NCBI GenBank assembly: GCA_002296525.1
Contig: DBIA01000021.1
Location: 124,001-188,000 of the forward strand
From: Candidatus Neomicrothrix sp. UBA814
GTDB taxonomy: Bacteria; Actinomycetota; Acidimicrobiia; Acidimicrobiales; Poriferisodalaceae
DNA length: 64,000 nucleotides
Direction: 5' to 3'
The translations under genes and the position numbers were made by a program. Numbering within the stretch: position 1 is the first letter of the stretch; every line of letters starts with the position of its first letter. Positions 8,755-17,514 of this stretch are shown piece by piece. Below the pieces are notes generated by a model, which was not told where the DNA came from, did no database searches, and saw only the letters and a list, made by a program, of their open reading frames with translations.

Positions 8755-9426
8755 ATGCGTTTAGTCATTGCCAACTGCACAGTCGACTATTCAGGTCGTC
8801 TTGATGCGCACCTACCTCAGGCCATCCGTCTCATTATGGTGAAAGCCGACGGTTGCATCGCTATTCATGCTGATGGTGGCGCATATAAACCTCTCAACTG
8901 GATGAACGCCCCCAACAACGTTCGCGAACTAGAGGAGGAGGACGAACTCACGTGGATTGTCACCAACCCGAAGGGCGAGCAGTTAACTATTCAGATCCAT
9001 GAGATTTTGTCTGATGTTGCGCACGACATGGGCAGTGACCCCGGCCTTGAGAAGGATGGAGTTGAAGCACACCTTCAGGAGTTACTGGCCGCGAATATTG
9101 GTGACGTATGTGCCGGAATGGTGTTGGTAAGGCGCGAGTATCCGACCGACATTGGTCCTGTTGACCTGCTCTGTCGAGATTCCAATGACGCCGCCGTCGC
9201 CATAGAAATCAAACGCCGAGGTGAAATCGATGGGGTGGAGCAATTGAGCCGTTACTTGGATTACCTCAACCGGGACGGCAATCTCCGGCCTGTGTCGGGG
9301 ATATTCGCTGCCCAAGAAATTAAGCCGCAAGCCCGCGTACTGGCTGAAGATCGCGGGATCGAATGCCTAGTGCTTAACTACGACGAACTGAGAGGGATAG
9401 AGAGCAACGAACTCAAGTTGTTCTAG
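8755..9426 (+). CDS. nucS: Mismatch-specific endonuclease NucS (EndoMS)
   Basis: The 223-residue protein begins MRLVIANCTVDYSGRLDAHL and continues as NucS throughout. The RecB-like nuclease core shows GPVDLLCRDSNDAAVAIEIKRRG (catalytic Asp and E-x-K) and QLSRYLDYL. It ends NELKLF; a C-terminal hydrophobic clamp-binding tail is a known family feature. In actinobacteria NucS cuts both strands at G-T, G-G and T-T mismatches and replaces MutS/MutL. There is no Shine-Dalgarno; a TAATTT lies 9 bases before the ATG, so the mRNA may have little or no leader. It stands alone between MBL and MaoC genes. Confidence 0.95.
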   Translation: MRLVIANCTVDYSGRLDAHLPQAIRLIMVKADGCIAIHADGGAYKPLNWMNAPNNVRELEEEDELTWIVTNPKGEQLTIQIHEILSDVAHDMGSDPGLEKDGVEAHLQELLAANIGDVCAGMVLVRREYPTDIGPVDLLCRDSNDAAVAIEIKRRGEIDGVEQLSRYLDYLNRDGNLRPVSGIFAAQEIKPQARVLAEDRGIECLVLNYDELRGIESNELKLF

Positions 9427-9449
9427 CTCTCACCGGATCGCCGTTCTTG

Positions 9450-10325
9450 TCAAGCGAATAGACATAGTCCATTGTCAATTACGACTCGCTCTTCAGGCGT
9501 GTCCTTCTGGGCGACTGTCCGGTAAATCGCCTGGCCACCTTCTACCCACATTTGAACGGTCAGTGAATCTCCCGGATATACCGGAGACGAAAATCGCGAG
9601 TCCATGCTCTTAAAACTGGACGGATCACCATCACACAGTTGGTGTAGCAGAGCCCTACCCGTGAAACCATAAGTACACAAACCATGCAAAATCGGTTTGG
9701 GGAAGCCCCCGAGTTCGGTAGCAAACCATGGGTCACTGTGCAGTGGGTTGTAGTCGCCAGAAAGTCTGTAGGTCAAAGCCTGATCGGTTCTTGTCTGATA
9801 AGTCACTTCGTGGTCTGGTGAAGCATCCGGAGCGTGGACTTGCGGAGCAGTGTTTCCTTCTTCGCCACCAAAGCCTCCCGAACCTCGCACAACTATCGAA
9901 AAGCGCAGATCAAAGAGGGGTTCGTGGGTTTCCTTCAAGGACACCTTGGACTCTGTTTCAATGATCGCGTTCTTGCCCTCACCTTTATCCCAAATGCCAC
10001 TAACACTTTCCTCAATAACTACTGTTCCTGATACCGGGATCGGCTGATGCAAGGTCACCCCTTGCGAACCGTGAAGGACTCGACCCCAGTCGATTTCCCC
10101 CACCTTGCCAAGCGCACCACCCGAACCGCCAATTACGACTCCTTGGGTTGGAAATGTTCTTTGTTCAATTCCTTTGGAGTTATTTGTTGTGAACTCAAGC
10201 TCCGAGCCGACCGGATCTTCAGCTCCTGCTCCAATACCAACTGCGTACAGCAAGGAGTCGCGGTACCCCCATGATCGTTCGACTGGGTCGGCGGTGGCAC
10301 CTACGGCGTTGGGATCAATAGACAT
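9450..10325 (-). CDS. MaoC-type (2-enoyl-CoA) hydratase 2
   Basis: The 291 residues form a double hot-dog hydratase. The N-terminal half starts ERSWGYRDSLLYAVGIGAG as in peroxisomal MFE-2 hydratase domains; the C-terminal half carries the catalytic motif YRLSGDYNPLHSDPWFA (Asp and His). These enzymes make (3R)-hydroxyacyl-CoA. An AGGAAGG ribosome site precedes the ATG. It lies 40 bases downstream of an SDR gene on the same strand; together they reproduce, as two proteins, the dehydrogenase plus hydratase-2 pairing fused in eukaryotic MFE-2. Long-chain or sterol side-chain acyl-CoA substrates are possible but not shown. Confidence 0.88.
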   Translation of the reverse strand: MSIDPNAVGATADPVERSWGYRDSLLYAVGIGAGAEDPVGSELEFTTNNSKGIEQRTFPTQGVVIGGSGGALGKVGEIDWGRVLHGSQGVTLHQPIPVSGTVVIEESVSGIWDKGEGKNAIIETESKVSLKETHEPLFDLRFSIVVRGSGGFGGEEGNTAPQVHAPDASPDHEVTYQTRTDQALTYRLSGDYNPLHSDPWFATELGGFPKPILHGLCTYGFTGRALLHQLCDGDPSSFKSMDSRFSSPVYPGDSLTVQMWVEGGQAIYRTVAQKDTPEERVVIDNGLCLFA

Positions 10326-10365
10326 GTTTCGTCCTTCCTCTCTCCTGCGATACTAGTTAAGTAGG

Positions 10366-11283
10366 TTATGTGAGTAGCCCTCCATCAAACGGCTGACCGT
10401 CCATGCCGGAATTGAGTTGTGCTTCTGATACCAGCCGTCGCGCTACTTCGGCTATCTCGGTGGGGTCGTCAACGGCATCGGTAGTAGGTCCACGATGCCA
10501 CCCGTTCGCGACTGCCAGCAGGCGACCCGACGCTTCAAACACTCGGCCCGTAACGTCCGACGACTCAGCGCTTTGCAGCCATGTAACGATTGGGGCTATG
10601 TATCTGGGGTGCATCAGAGCCTTATCCTCCTCAGACGCTTCACCCATACCTAAGTCTTCCGTCATTCGAGTCAGTGCTCCCGGAGCGATGGCATTTACGC
10701 GCACCCCATAACGCTGCATTTCACGGGCGGCGATGATTGTGAACGCTGCGATACCCATTTTTGCTGCGCCATAATTTGTCTGACCAGGATTGCCATAGAT
10801 ACCCGAAACGGACGTGGTGTTAACGATTGAGGCGTTAACTTGTTCCCCGGCTTTCGCCTTATCGCGCCAATATGCAGCAGCCCAGCGAGCGGGAGCGAAA
10901 GTGCCCTTTAGGTGAACCTGAATTACGGCGTCCCATTCGGCTTCTGTCATGTTGACCAACATTCGATCACGAAGGATGCCAGCGTTACTAACAATGCCTG
11001 TCAGATCCCCGAAAGTCTCGATGGCTTGATTCACCATCGCCTGAGCACCTTCCCAATCTGACACGTCATCTCCGTTCGCTACTGCTTCACCTCCCATCGC
11101 TTCTATTTCTGCTACGACCTCGTCAGCGGGACCCAGATCAGAACCAGTTCCATCTCGGGCGCCGCCCAAATCATTTACGACGACCTTCGCCCCGTGCTCT
11201 GCGAGCATCAGGCAGTGCTCACGGCCTATGCCCCGGGCGCCGCCCGTAACGATCACTACCCGGCCTTCACACAGCTTGCTCAT
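10366..11283 (-). CDS. SDR family (3R)-hydroxyacyl-CoA dehydrogenase-like
   Basis: This 305-residue short-chain dehydrogenase has the NAD(P) motif VTGGARGIGREH, NNAG-like VSNAGILRDRMLVNM, and active-site Ser with YGAAK (Tyr-x-x-x-Lys). The wording ILRDRMLVNMTEAEWDAVIQ and the SGIYGNPGQTNYGAAK block are typical of the dehydrogenase domain of peroxisomal MFE-2/HSD17B4. The ATG at 11283 is preferred because AAGGGG lies upstream and the Rossmann motif then falls at the usual distance; an ATG 24 bases earlier lacks a site. It is first in an operon with the MaoC hydratase, giving hydration and oxidation of the same enoyl-CoA. Confidence 0.88.
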   Translation of the reverse strand: MSKLCEGRVVIVTGGARGIGREHCLMLAEHGAKVVVNDLGGARDGTGSDLGPADEVVAEIEAMGGEAVANGDDVSDWEGAQAMVNQAIETFGDLTGIVSNAGILRDRMLVNMTEAEWDAVIQVHLKGTFAPARWAAAYWRDKAKAGEQVNASIVNTTSVSGIYGNPGQTNYGAAKMGIAAFTIIAAREMQRYGVRVNAIAPGALTRMTEDLGMGEASEEDKALMHPRYIAPIVTWLQSAESSDVTGRVFEASGRLLAVANGWHRGPTTDAVDDPTEIAEVARRLVSEAQLNSGMDGQPFDGGLLT

Positions 11284-11438
11284 CTTTCGACCCCTTCGTC
11301 GATTCATTAAGTCTGAATCGGTTTAGTTTCACAAATTGCGCACCAAGCCCACAAGGGACTTGGTGACGTCAGGCATCTTGCCTAGCACACCCAGCAAAAA
11401 TATTCCGGCAACTCGACGCGCGCACACTATCGGACCAT

Positions 11439-13232
11439 ATGCCCCTACCATCCAGTTACGTGCCTGAGCTTTTCCGTCTCCCACGTTGGGCTCTGATGCT
11501 TGGATTGCCAATCTTTTTGGCTGCGCTCGTTGTCGGAGCATGGATGATTGACACAGCGGCGCATCGAGATCGAGTGGTACGGAATGTAAAAGTTGCGGGC
11601 GAAACTGTTGGTGGGCTCACCGACGTAGCTCTGCGAGCTCGAGTGCAAGCGGTAGCCGACCGCGTCGCTAATACACAAATTGTCATTCAAACTGAGCTCG
11701 GTGACGCCACTTGGGTCGCCGGTGATCTCGGGGTATCTGTGAACGTCCTCAACACATTTGAGTCCGTCATGAACACCCGTCGCGAGGGACTAATCAATCG
11801 ACCGCTCAATTGGCTTTCCTCACTTGTTTCAACTACCTCATCGAAGATCGATGTTCAAGTTGACTTAGCGACACTTGAGCAAGCTCTTTACGCAAACGAT
11901 CAGTTCGAGCGATCACCCGTGGAACCATCAGCCCGCGTCGCTCTCGACCAACTTCAGCTAGTGCCAGGCGTTCCGGGAAAACTAATTGATGTCAAGGATG
12001 CCGCCCAGTCCATCAAGCGTGTCATCGAAGAAGGAGCTAATCCAACCATCCAAGTTGAGACGGTGGAGGTAGCTACCAGATTCTCGGACGATGCAGTCGG
12101 CGAACTCGTGGCTCAAGCAAACCGAGCGGTGCAGACCCCACTTCAAGTACGACTCAACGACTACGAAACGTCCATAGCGCCTCAGGTCATGGCTGGATGG
12201 TTCGTCCTTGACCTCGAAAATTCAGTTCCCACTCTCGACCTCGATCATGCGTTAATTCTCTCGTCTCTGGAAGAATTACTGATGCCAGGCAACACCGGCG
12301 CCGGGCAAGCTGAATTCGATATACGAAACGGCTTGGTCAGAATTATTTCATCAGACGGAGGAACGGCTTGCTGTGACGTTACGGCTGTTGAAATCGTTGT
12401 CGCAGCTTTACGGGCAGGACACGGAGATCGAACTCATATCCTTCCCAACCGACCCGCTGCGCCCAGAGAAGCAGTCGAGCGCCTCGAAGCACTCGGGGTG
12501 GTAGAGAAGGTTGCGTCTTTCACAACGGAATACGCCTGCTGTGTCGGTCGGGTAACCAACATACAAAAATTCGCCGAAATCATGAGTGGAAAATGGATCA
12601 AGCCTGGTGGACGGCTATCACTCAACGAAACGGTTGGGCGACGTACCGAGGAGAGCGGCTTTGTGCCCGGCGGCTTTATCTCGAAGGGTCATCTAGTAGA
12701 AGACATCGGAGGCGGTGTCTCGCAATACGCAACGACTATTTTCAATGCATCCGTACGAGCCGGGCTCGACTTTGATTACTACCAGGCTCATTCGATCTAT
12801 TTCGATCGATATCCATATGGCCTGGAGGCAACTATCTCTTACCCGAAACCTGACTTAGTCATCACTAATCCCACTCCATTCGGGGTTCTTATCTGGAACA
12901 GTTGGACCGATGAGTCAATAACTGTTGATATCTATTCGACCACTAATGTCCGGGTGACACTCGAAGAACCGACGGAGACGCCCTTGGATCAGTGCACACG
13001 CGTCAAAACCGAACGCCTTCGAGTTTGGCAAAATGGCTCAGAAGAAACTGACTACTTCTTTGCTACTTATAGACCTGAAGAAGGTCTCAACTGTGACGGG
13101 ACACCCTCTGATCCAGACCAGACCACTACGACCACCATTGATTTAGAATCCCAAGAGAACGGTGGAACTCAAGATGAAGCGCCCAGCAATGGCGACACAG
13201 TCACCACAACGACCACTCTTGATTCAGAGTGA
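11439..13232 (+). CDS. Membrane-anchored VanW family protein
   Basis: Of 597 residues, ~15-38 form one signal-anchor helix (WALMLGLPIFLAALVVGAW). The next ~300 contain two repeated extracellular modules of the putative peptidoglycan-binding kind found before VanW. The VanW domain follows: YACCVGRVTNIQKFAE, PGGRLSLNETVGRRT, VEDIGGGVSQYATTIFNA and FDRYPYGLEATISYP. The tail is rich in Thr and acidic residues (TTTTTIDLES, TVTTTTTLDSE). VanW occurs in vancomycin-resistance clusters but is widespread in actinobacteria, and its biochemical role is not established. A cell-wall location is likely. The paired Cys (ACC, YACC) may form disulfides. Confidence 0.85.
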   Translation: MPLPSSYVPELFRLPRWALMLGLPIFLAALVVGAWMIDTAAHRDRVVRNVKVAGETVGGLTDVALRARVQAVADRVANTQIVIQTELGDATWVAGDLGVSVNVLNTFESVMNTRREGLINRPLNWLSSLVSTTSSKIDVQVDLATLEQALYANDQFERSPVEPSARVALDQLQLVPGVPGKLIDVKDAAQSIKRVIEEGANPTIQVETVEVATRFSDDAVGELVAQANRAVQTPLQVRLNDYETSIAPQVMAGWFVLDLENSVPTLDLDHALILSSLEELLMPGNTGAGQAEFDIRNGLVRIISSDGGTACCDVTAVEIVVAALRAGHGDRTHILPNRPAAPREAVERLEALGVVEKVASFTTEYACCVGRVTNIQKFAEIMSGKWIKPGGRLSLNETVGRRTEESGFVPGGFISKGHLVEDIGGGVSQYATTIFNASVRAGLDFDYYQAHSIYFDRYPYGLEATISYPKPDLVITNPTPFGVLIWNSWTDESITVDIYSTTNVRVTLEEPTETPLDQCTRVKTERLRVWQNGSEETDYFFATYRPEEGLNCDGTPSDPDQTTTTTIDLESQENGGTQDEAPSNGDTVTTTTTLDSE

Positions 13233-13268
13233 AGTGCCAGCAGAGGACAAATCGATAGCCTGATTCAG

Positions 13269-14471
13269 GTGCCTCAATGTGACGTTTTGATTGTGGGAAC
13301 CGGTCCGGCGGGCTGCGCAGCGGCCATTACCGCTAGGCGGCTGGGTCTGAAAGTAACGGCAATAGATAGGGCCGTCTTTCCTCGTGACAAATGTTGCGGC
13401 GATGGTCTTACGACTTTGGCATTAAGAGAGCTCGACTCGTTAGGGCTAACCCCATCTGGCAGCAGCTGGCTGACGATCAACGATGCTTATATTCGATCGC
13501 CGTCAGGCAGAGAGGTACACCTGCAACTCCCCCAAAATCGCGGCCATTACGCTGCCATAGTTAAGCGCGTTGAACTTGATGCCGAATTAGTAGACCTAGC
13601 ACGTAACGAGGGAACTGATATTCGTGAAGGCTGTTCGTTCGCTGCAATCGAATTGACGGCACAGGGTGTCCAGGTTTCGCTCGACAATGGCGAGAGAATC
13701 CTCGCTAACAACGTGGTCGCGGCTGACGGGATGTGGTCACCCGTGAGAAAGGCTCTTGGATGCACACCCACAGGCTACCGGGGCGACTGGCATGGCTTCA
13801 GACAGTACGTAAAAGCCGACGGTCCTCAAAGCCGAAATTTGTGGGTCTGGTTCGAAAAGGATCTACTTCCTGGCTACGCGTGGTCATTCCCTTTGGCTGA
13901 TGACCAAGTCAACTTAGGTTTCGGGGTGGTAAGAGGAGGCCATCTCAACGGCAAGAAGCTCGCTGCCATATGGGCCGGACTCCTAGATAGACCCGCGATT
14001 AAAGAAATTCTCGGCAACGCAACCCCTCAAGATTCCCACACTGCGTGGCCCATTCCAGCTCAGCTGCCTAAGGCTCGGCTAACTGAGGGCCCGGTCTTAT
14101 TTGTTGGAGACGCCGCAACTGCGACTGACCCTCTAACTGGCGAAGGCATCGGCCAGGCGTTAGAGACAGGCAGATTAGCTGCCGAAGCAGTCGCCCGAGA
14201 AGCGACGCCAGAGCTAGCCGCAAAGAGCTACGAAATTTCAGCTCGAGCAGCTCTCCAACTCGATCATCGTCTCGCCAAACGACTTAGTGGCGTTCTTTCC
14301 CGCCCCCGATTGGCAGAAGCATCGCTTCGGGCCGTAGACACTAACGAATGGACTCGCACACAATTTGCCCGTTGGATGTTTGAGGATTACCCGAGAGCTT
14401 CCCTTTTCGACCCCAGACGGTGGCGGCGGGGATTATTTAATCGGGATGGCGCCTGGGCCGAATCCAACTAA
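13269..14471 (+). CDS. Geranylgeranyl reductase family FAD-dependent oxidoreductase
   Basis: The 400-residue flavoprotein starts with DVLIVGTGPAGCAAAITARRLG (FAD dinucleotide fold) and DRAVFPRDKCCGDGL, the characteristic PRxKxCGxGL motif of geranylgeranyl reductases. VVAADGMWSPVRKALG and FVGDAATATDPLTGEGIGQA are the DG and GD motifs. Family members reduce isoprenoid chains (phytyl, archaeal lipids, menaquinone side chain as in mycobacterial MenJ). A menaquinone reductase is the most likely role here, but this is inference. GTG start, 36 bases after the VanW gene, so probably cotranscribed. Confidence 0.82.
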   Translation: MPQCDVLIVGTGPAGCAAAITARRLGLKVTAIDRAVFPRDKCCGDGLTTLALRELDSLGLTPSGSSWLTINDAYIRSPSGREVHLQLPQNRGHYAAIVKRVELDAELVDLARNEGTDIREGCSFAAIELTAQGVQVSLDNGERILANNVVAADGMWSPVRKALGCTPTGYRGDWHGFRQYVKADGPQSRNLWVWFEKDLLPGYAWSFPLADDQVNLGFGVVRGGHLNGKKLAAIWAGLLDRPAIKEILGNATPQDSHTAWPIPAQLPKARLTEGPVLFVGDAATATDPLTGEGIGQALETGRLAAEAVAREATPELAAKSYEISARAALQLDHRLAKRLSGVLSRPRLAEASLRAVDTNEWTRTQFARWMFEDYPRASLFDPRRWRRGLFNRDGAWAESN

Positions 14472-14518
14472 ACAGGCAACCAGTTGCACATCGCGGCCTG
14501 ACAAGACAGTCTTTGGGG

Positions 14519-15451
14519 GTGTCCGAAGCGAACCCGTTGAGCGAACATCTCAACTTCACAAGGTCTGAATGGGCCGCGCTCCGCGATGCGACGCCCTTAA
14601 CCCTCACCGAGGATGAGCTGAGGGACCTCGCTGGTCGCGTCGAGCCAATCACTCTCGCTGGTGTCCGGGACATATACCTTCCCTTGTCGCGACTTCTGAA
14701 TCTTCGGGTCGAAGCTCAACTTCGACTCCAAAACATCACCTCGGACTTCTTTGGAAGAAACGCTTCGTCAAGGCCGTTCTTGATCGGTGTCGCTGGCAGC
14801 GTCTCTGCAGGTAAGAGCACCACTGCCAGAATTTTGCAAGCGATGCTCGCAACATGGCCAGAGCACCCGCGGGTCGATTTAATTACTACTGACGGCTTTT
14901 TACAACCCAACGCCGAACTCGAGGAACGAGGTTTGCTGGGTCGAAAAGGGTTCCCGGAGTCTTATCGTCAGGGCGCCTTAGTGGAGTTTCTTAGACAAGT
15001 AGTTAACGGTGCACCCCAGGTGTCGGCCCCCATCTATTCACATGTGACCTACGACATCACCGATGAAGTTCAGCTAGTTGAGCAACCCGATATTTTGATC
15101 GTGGAAGGATTGAATGTTCTGCAAACAGGATCTCCTTCAAATACTCCTTTCGTTTCCGATTATTTCGATTTCACTATCTACGTCGACGCAGATACAGAAG
15201 ATCTTGAATCCTGGTACGTCGAACGCTTTCAGCAACTTCGCTCCACGGCGTTTCGAGAGCAAAGCGCGTACTTCAGTCAGTTCGCTCACTTACCCGTCGA
15301 TGCAGCGGAAGCCGTAGCGCGAACAATCTGGCGTTCCATAAACCTCGTCAACCTTCAAGAGAACATCCTGCCAACACGAGCCAGAGCAGATCTAGTCCTC
15401 AAAAAAGCCGCCGACCATGAAATACAGTCAGTTCAACTCCGACTGACCTGA
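14519..15451 (+). CDS. coaA: Type I pantothenate kinase
   Basis: This 310-residue protein matches bacterial CoaA along its length: LNFTRSEWAALR near the start, IGVAGSVSAGKSTTAR (P-loop), ITTDGFLQPN, RKGFPESYR and SAPIYSHVTYDI in the middle, and DILIVEGLNVLQ. It phosphorylates pantothenate, the first committed step of CoA synthesis, which fits a genome region full of acyl-CoA enzymes. The start is uncertain: GTG at 14519 was chosen over TTG at 14513; neither has a good ribosome site, although the run TTTGGGGG is adjacent. Confidence 0.92.
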   Translation: MSEANPLSEHLNFTRSEWAALRDATPLTLTEDELRDLAGRVEPITLAGVRDIYLPLSRLLNLRVEAQLRLQNITSDFFGRNASSRPFLIGVAGSVSAGKSTTARILQAMLATWPEHPRVDLITTDGFLQPNAELEERGLLGRKGFPESYRQGALVEFLRQVVNGAPQVSAPIYSHVTYDITDEVQLVEQPDILIVEGLNVLQTGSPSNTPFVSDYFDFTIYVDADTEDLESWYVERFQQLRSTAFREQSAYFSQFAHLPVDAAEAVARTIWRSINLVNLQENILPTRARADLVLKKAADHEIQSVQLRLT

Positions 15452-15498
15452 TTGCCATACTAGAAGTCAAAAATCGCTCGACTTCGCCAACTCCAGTA

Positions 15499-15945
15499 TT
15501 GTCGCCGATCGTGCACTGCCTGTTTTGTTCCATCGTTGACGGCAGCTCAGCTTCGAACACAATCTACGAAGATGAGCATTGTCTTGCATTTATGGACATT
15601 CTGCCAATGACCCCAGGTCATTCCCTAGTCATCCCCAAGCGCCATGTAAGAGACATATTTGAACTTGACGACGACACCGCATCTCATCTTTTGGTCGCGT
15701 GCCGTTCCGTAGCCCAAATTATCCGTAATCGCCTTGAACCTTTAGGGATCAATTTGATCAACAACAATGGGTCAGCGGCTGATCAGTCACAGTTCCACTT
15801 ACACATGCATCTCGTGCCGAGATACGGTCGCGATCGCCTGCTGCACCCTTGGGAAAGGTCGTACGGCAACCCAGATCAAATTCGTTCCATAGCCGAAATT
15901 CTCCGCGGCGAACGAGAACTTCCCAGACCCGAAGAGGACAGATAA
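15499..15945 (+). CDS. HIT family nucleotide hydrolase/transferase
   Basis: The 148-residue protein has the HIT architecture: CLFCSIVDGSSASNTIYED at the start, LAFMDILPMTPGHSLVIPKRH in the middle, and QFHLHMHLVPRY with the His triad (H-x-H-x-H). HIT proteins hydrolyse purine nucleoside phosphoramidates or related nucleotide conjugates. Start is TTG at 15499; GTG at 15511, just before the first Cys, is an alternative. A TANNNT element for the next gene begins only 13 bases after its stop, so that gene may have its own promoter. Confidence 0.88.
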   Translation: MSPIVHCLFCSIVDGSSASNTIYEDEHCLAFMDILPMTPGHSLVIPKRHVRDIFELDDDTASHLLVACRSVAQIIRNRLEPLGINLINNNGSAADQSQFHLHMHLVPRYGRDRLLHPWERSYGNPDQIRSIAEILRGERELPRPEEDR

Positions 15946-15958
15946 AGCTTCTTGAAGC

Positions 15959-15964
15959 TAGGTT
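15959..15964 (+). promoter_or_regulatory. Candidate leaderless -10 element (TAGGTT) for crotonase gene
   Basis: TAGGTT lies 7 bases before the ATG at 15972. No Shine-Dalgarno is present, so the mRNA probably begins at or next to the start codon. Confidence 0.5.
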
Positions 15965-15971
15965 CACCAGT

Positions 15972-16769
15972 ATGACGCAACGCTACGAAGAATTTTCTGC
16001 TCTTTCCATAACTGGCCCTGACCAAGACGGAATACTGGATATCTGCATCGACACGCCAGGCAAACTAAATGCTGTCGATGAAGCCAAGCACCTCGCTCTT
16101 GCAGACGTATGGAAGGCAGTTGACAGCGACCCCGATACTCGCGTGGTGGTGATCCACGGCGCTAACGGAACTTTCTCGGCCGGCGGTGATATGGCCATGA
16201 TTGAGAAGATCATGGACGACTTTGAATATCGATCTAATTCTCTTCGCGAAGCTCGCGACATTGTCTACAACATGATCAACTGCTCCAAGGTCGTCATCTC
16301 TGCGATAGAAGGGGTAGCTGTGGGAGCAGGCCTCGCTGCTGCCTTCATGGCAGACATCTCAGTTGTGGGCAAAAACGCTCGAATTTTAGACGGCCATACC
16401 AAGCTTGGAGTAGCGGCCGGTGATCACGCTGCCATTATTTGGCCTCTCTTATGCGGTATGGCGAAGGCAAAGTATTACTTGTTGACCTGCGACTCGATGT
16501 CTGGCGAAGAAGCCGAAGCTATGGGTTTAGCGAGCGTCTGTGTTGACGATGAAGATGTCATCGACGAGGCCTATGCGATCGCCAGAAAGTTAGCCACGGG
16601 CAGTCAATCCGCCATTCGATGGACAAAGTACAGCTTGAATAACTGGCTTCGTTCAGCCGGGCCAGCTTTCGATACCTCGGTCGCATTAGAAATGTTGGGC
16701 TTTACAGGTCCTGACGTACGGGAAGGTCACGCCGCAATAACAGAGAAGAGGAAACCCAACTTCGGTTAG
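15972..16769 (+). CDS. Enoyl-CoA hydratase/isomerase family protein
   Basis: A 265-residue crotonase: VVVIHGANGTFSAGGDMAMI and SAIEGVAVGAGLAAAFMADI form the oxyanion-hole strands, and GVAAGDHAAIIWPLLCGMAK replaces the usual P-E-x-G segment, a variant in which the acidic residue is Asp. This AAGDHAAIIWPL form is one I associate with actinobacterial EchA-like proteins. The end is ITEKRKPNF, as normal. The ATG at 15972 is preferred to an upstream in-frame ATG inside the HIT gene because the fold begins directly after it and a TANNNT element precedes it. Confidence 0.83.
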   Translation: MTQRYEEFSALSITGPDQDGILDICIDTPGKLNAVDEAKHLALADVWKAVDSDPDTRVVVIHGANGTFSAGGDMAMIEKIMDDFEYRSNSLREARDIVYNMINCSKVVISAIEGVAVGAGLAAAFMADISVVGKNARILDGHTKLGVAAGDHAAIIWPLLCGMAKAKYYLLTCDSMSGEEAEAMGLASVCVDDEDVIDEAYAIARKLATGSQSAIRWTKYSLNNWLRSAGPAFDTSVALEMLGFTGPDVREGHAAITEKRKPNFG

Positions 16770-16774
16770 AGGGT

Positions 16775-17431
16775 TTACCTTGCTAGTTCTTTTATGACGG
16801 CTTCAAGTTTTTCCAGGGCAGCAACGGGCTGCTTTACCTCAACGACATTAAGACCGCATGCTCGAGCTGCCTCCAGATTGACTCGATTGTCATCTAGAAA
16901 CACAGCGTGCTCAGCTCGGACGCCCAGCTTTTCTAACGCGTGCACATAGATCCTGTGCTCCGGCTTGCGCATTCCAACGAATGCAGAATTAATTACGACA
17001 TCGAAAAGGTCATCAATCGGCAAGCCGTCGTTCACGGTGGGCCAAGCTTCAGCAATGTTGTTCGTCAAAAGCCCAAGTAGGAAGCCTCGCTCCTTTAACT
17101 GATAAATCCGCTCCACTACTTCAGGTACCACTGTCAGATGGCGGAACAAGAAATGAGCACTCTCCGGGTCCCATATTGTTTCGGCCCCGGGAAGATCTTG
17201 GCGAGACCAGGTCAGATAAGCCTCAAGACTCAGCTCTCCCCTTTCAAGCCGAGCAAATTGTGAATCTGGGTCATCGTCTCTGTATGCCTTACGGCGCAGT
17301 CGAAGCTGGTCCTGGTCTACGTCAATTTGTCTATATAGCTTTTCTACGATTGGTCCCGGCGGCACTGTTATGACCCCTCCCCAATCAAAAAGAACGGCAT
17401 CAATGTTTGATTCGCTCGATGTGACGGTCAC
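16775..17431 (-). CDS. HAD-superfamily (subfamily IA) hydrolase
   Basis: 218 residues with AVLFDWGGVIT (motif I; the usual second Asp of DxD is Gly here, as in epoxide-hydrolase/haloacid-dehalogenase-like branches), GLLTNNIAEAW (motif II), RKPEHRIYVHALEKLG (motif III Lys) and AVFLDDNRVNLEAARACG (motif IV). The same WGGV and TNN wording is seen in acyl-CoA-dehydrogenase-associated HAD proteins. Substrate unknown. The GTG at 17431 was chosen because GGAGG lies 9 bases upstream; a TTG six codons earlier overlaps that site. It ends 6 bases from the crotonase stop. Confidence 0.8.
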   Translation of the reverse strand: MTVTSSESNIDAVLFDWGGVITVPPGPIVEKLYRQIDVDQDQLRLRRKAYRDDDPDSQFARLERGELSLEAYLTWSRQDLPGAETIWDPESAHFLFRHLTVVPEVVERIYQLKERGFLLGLLTNNIAEAWPTVNDGLPIDDLFDVVINSAFVGMRKPEHRIYVHALEKLGVRAEHAVFLDDNRVNLEAARACGLNVVEVKQPVAALEKLEAVIKELAR

Positions 17432-17488
17432 GCGCGTTCGAACCTCCAAGCAGTTCTGAGTTCTCTGACTAGGGCACTAATTCGTCCA

Positions 17489-17512
17489 AAAGAGACGCCT
17501 TTGCGTCTCTTT
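17489..17512 (-). terminator. Hairpin terminator after the VWA-domain gene
   Basis: Arms 17489-17498 and 17503-17512 form a perfect 10-bp stem with a CTTT loop, just 2 bases past the stop at 17515. On the minus strand it is followed by a short T run, and the A/T ends also make it usable on the plus strand. Confidence 0.75.
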
Positions 17513-17514
17513 CG

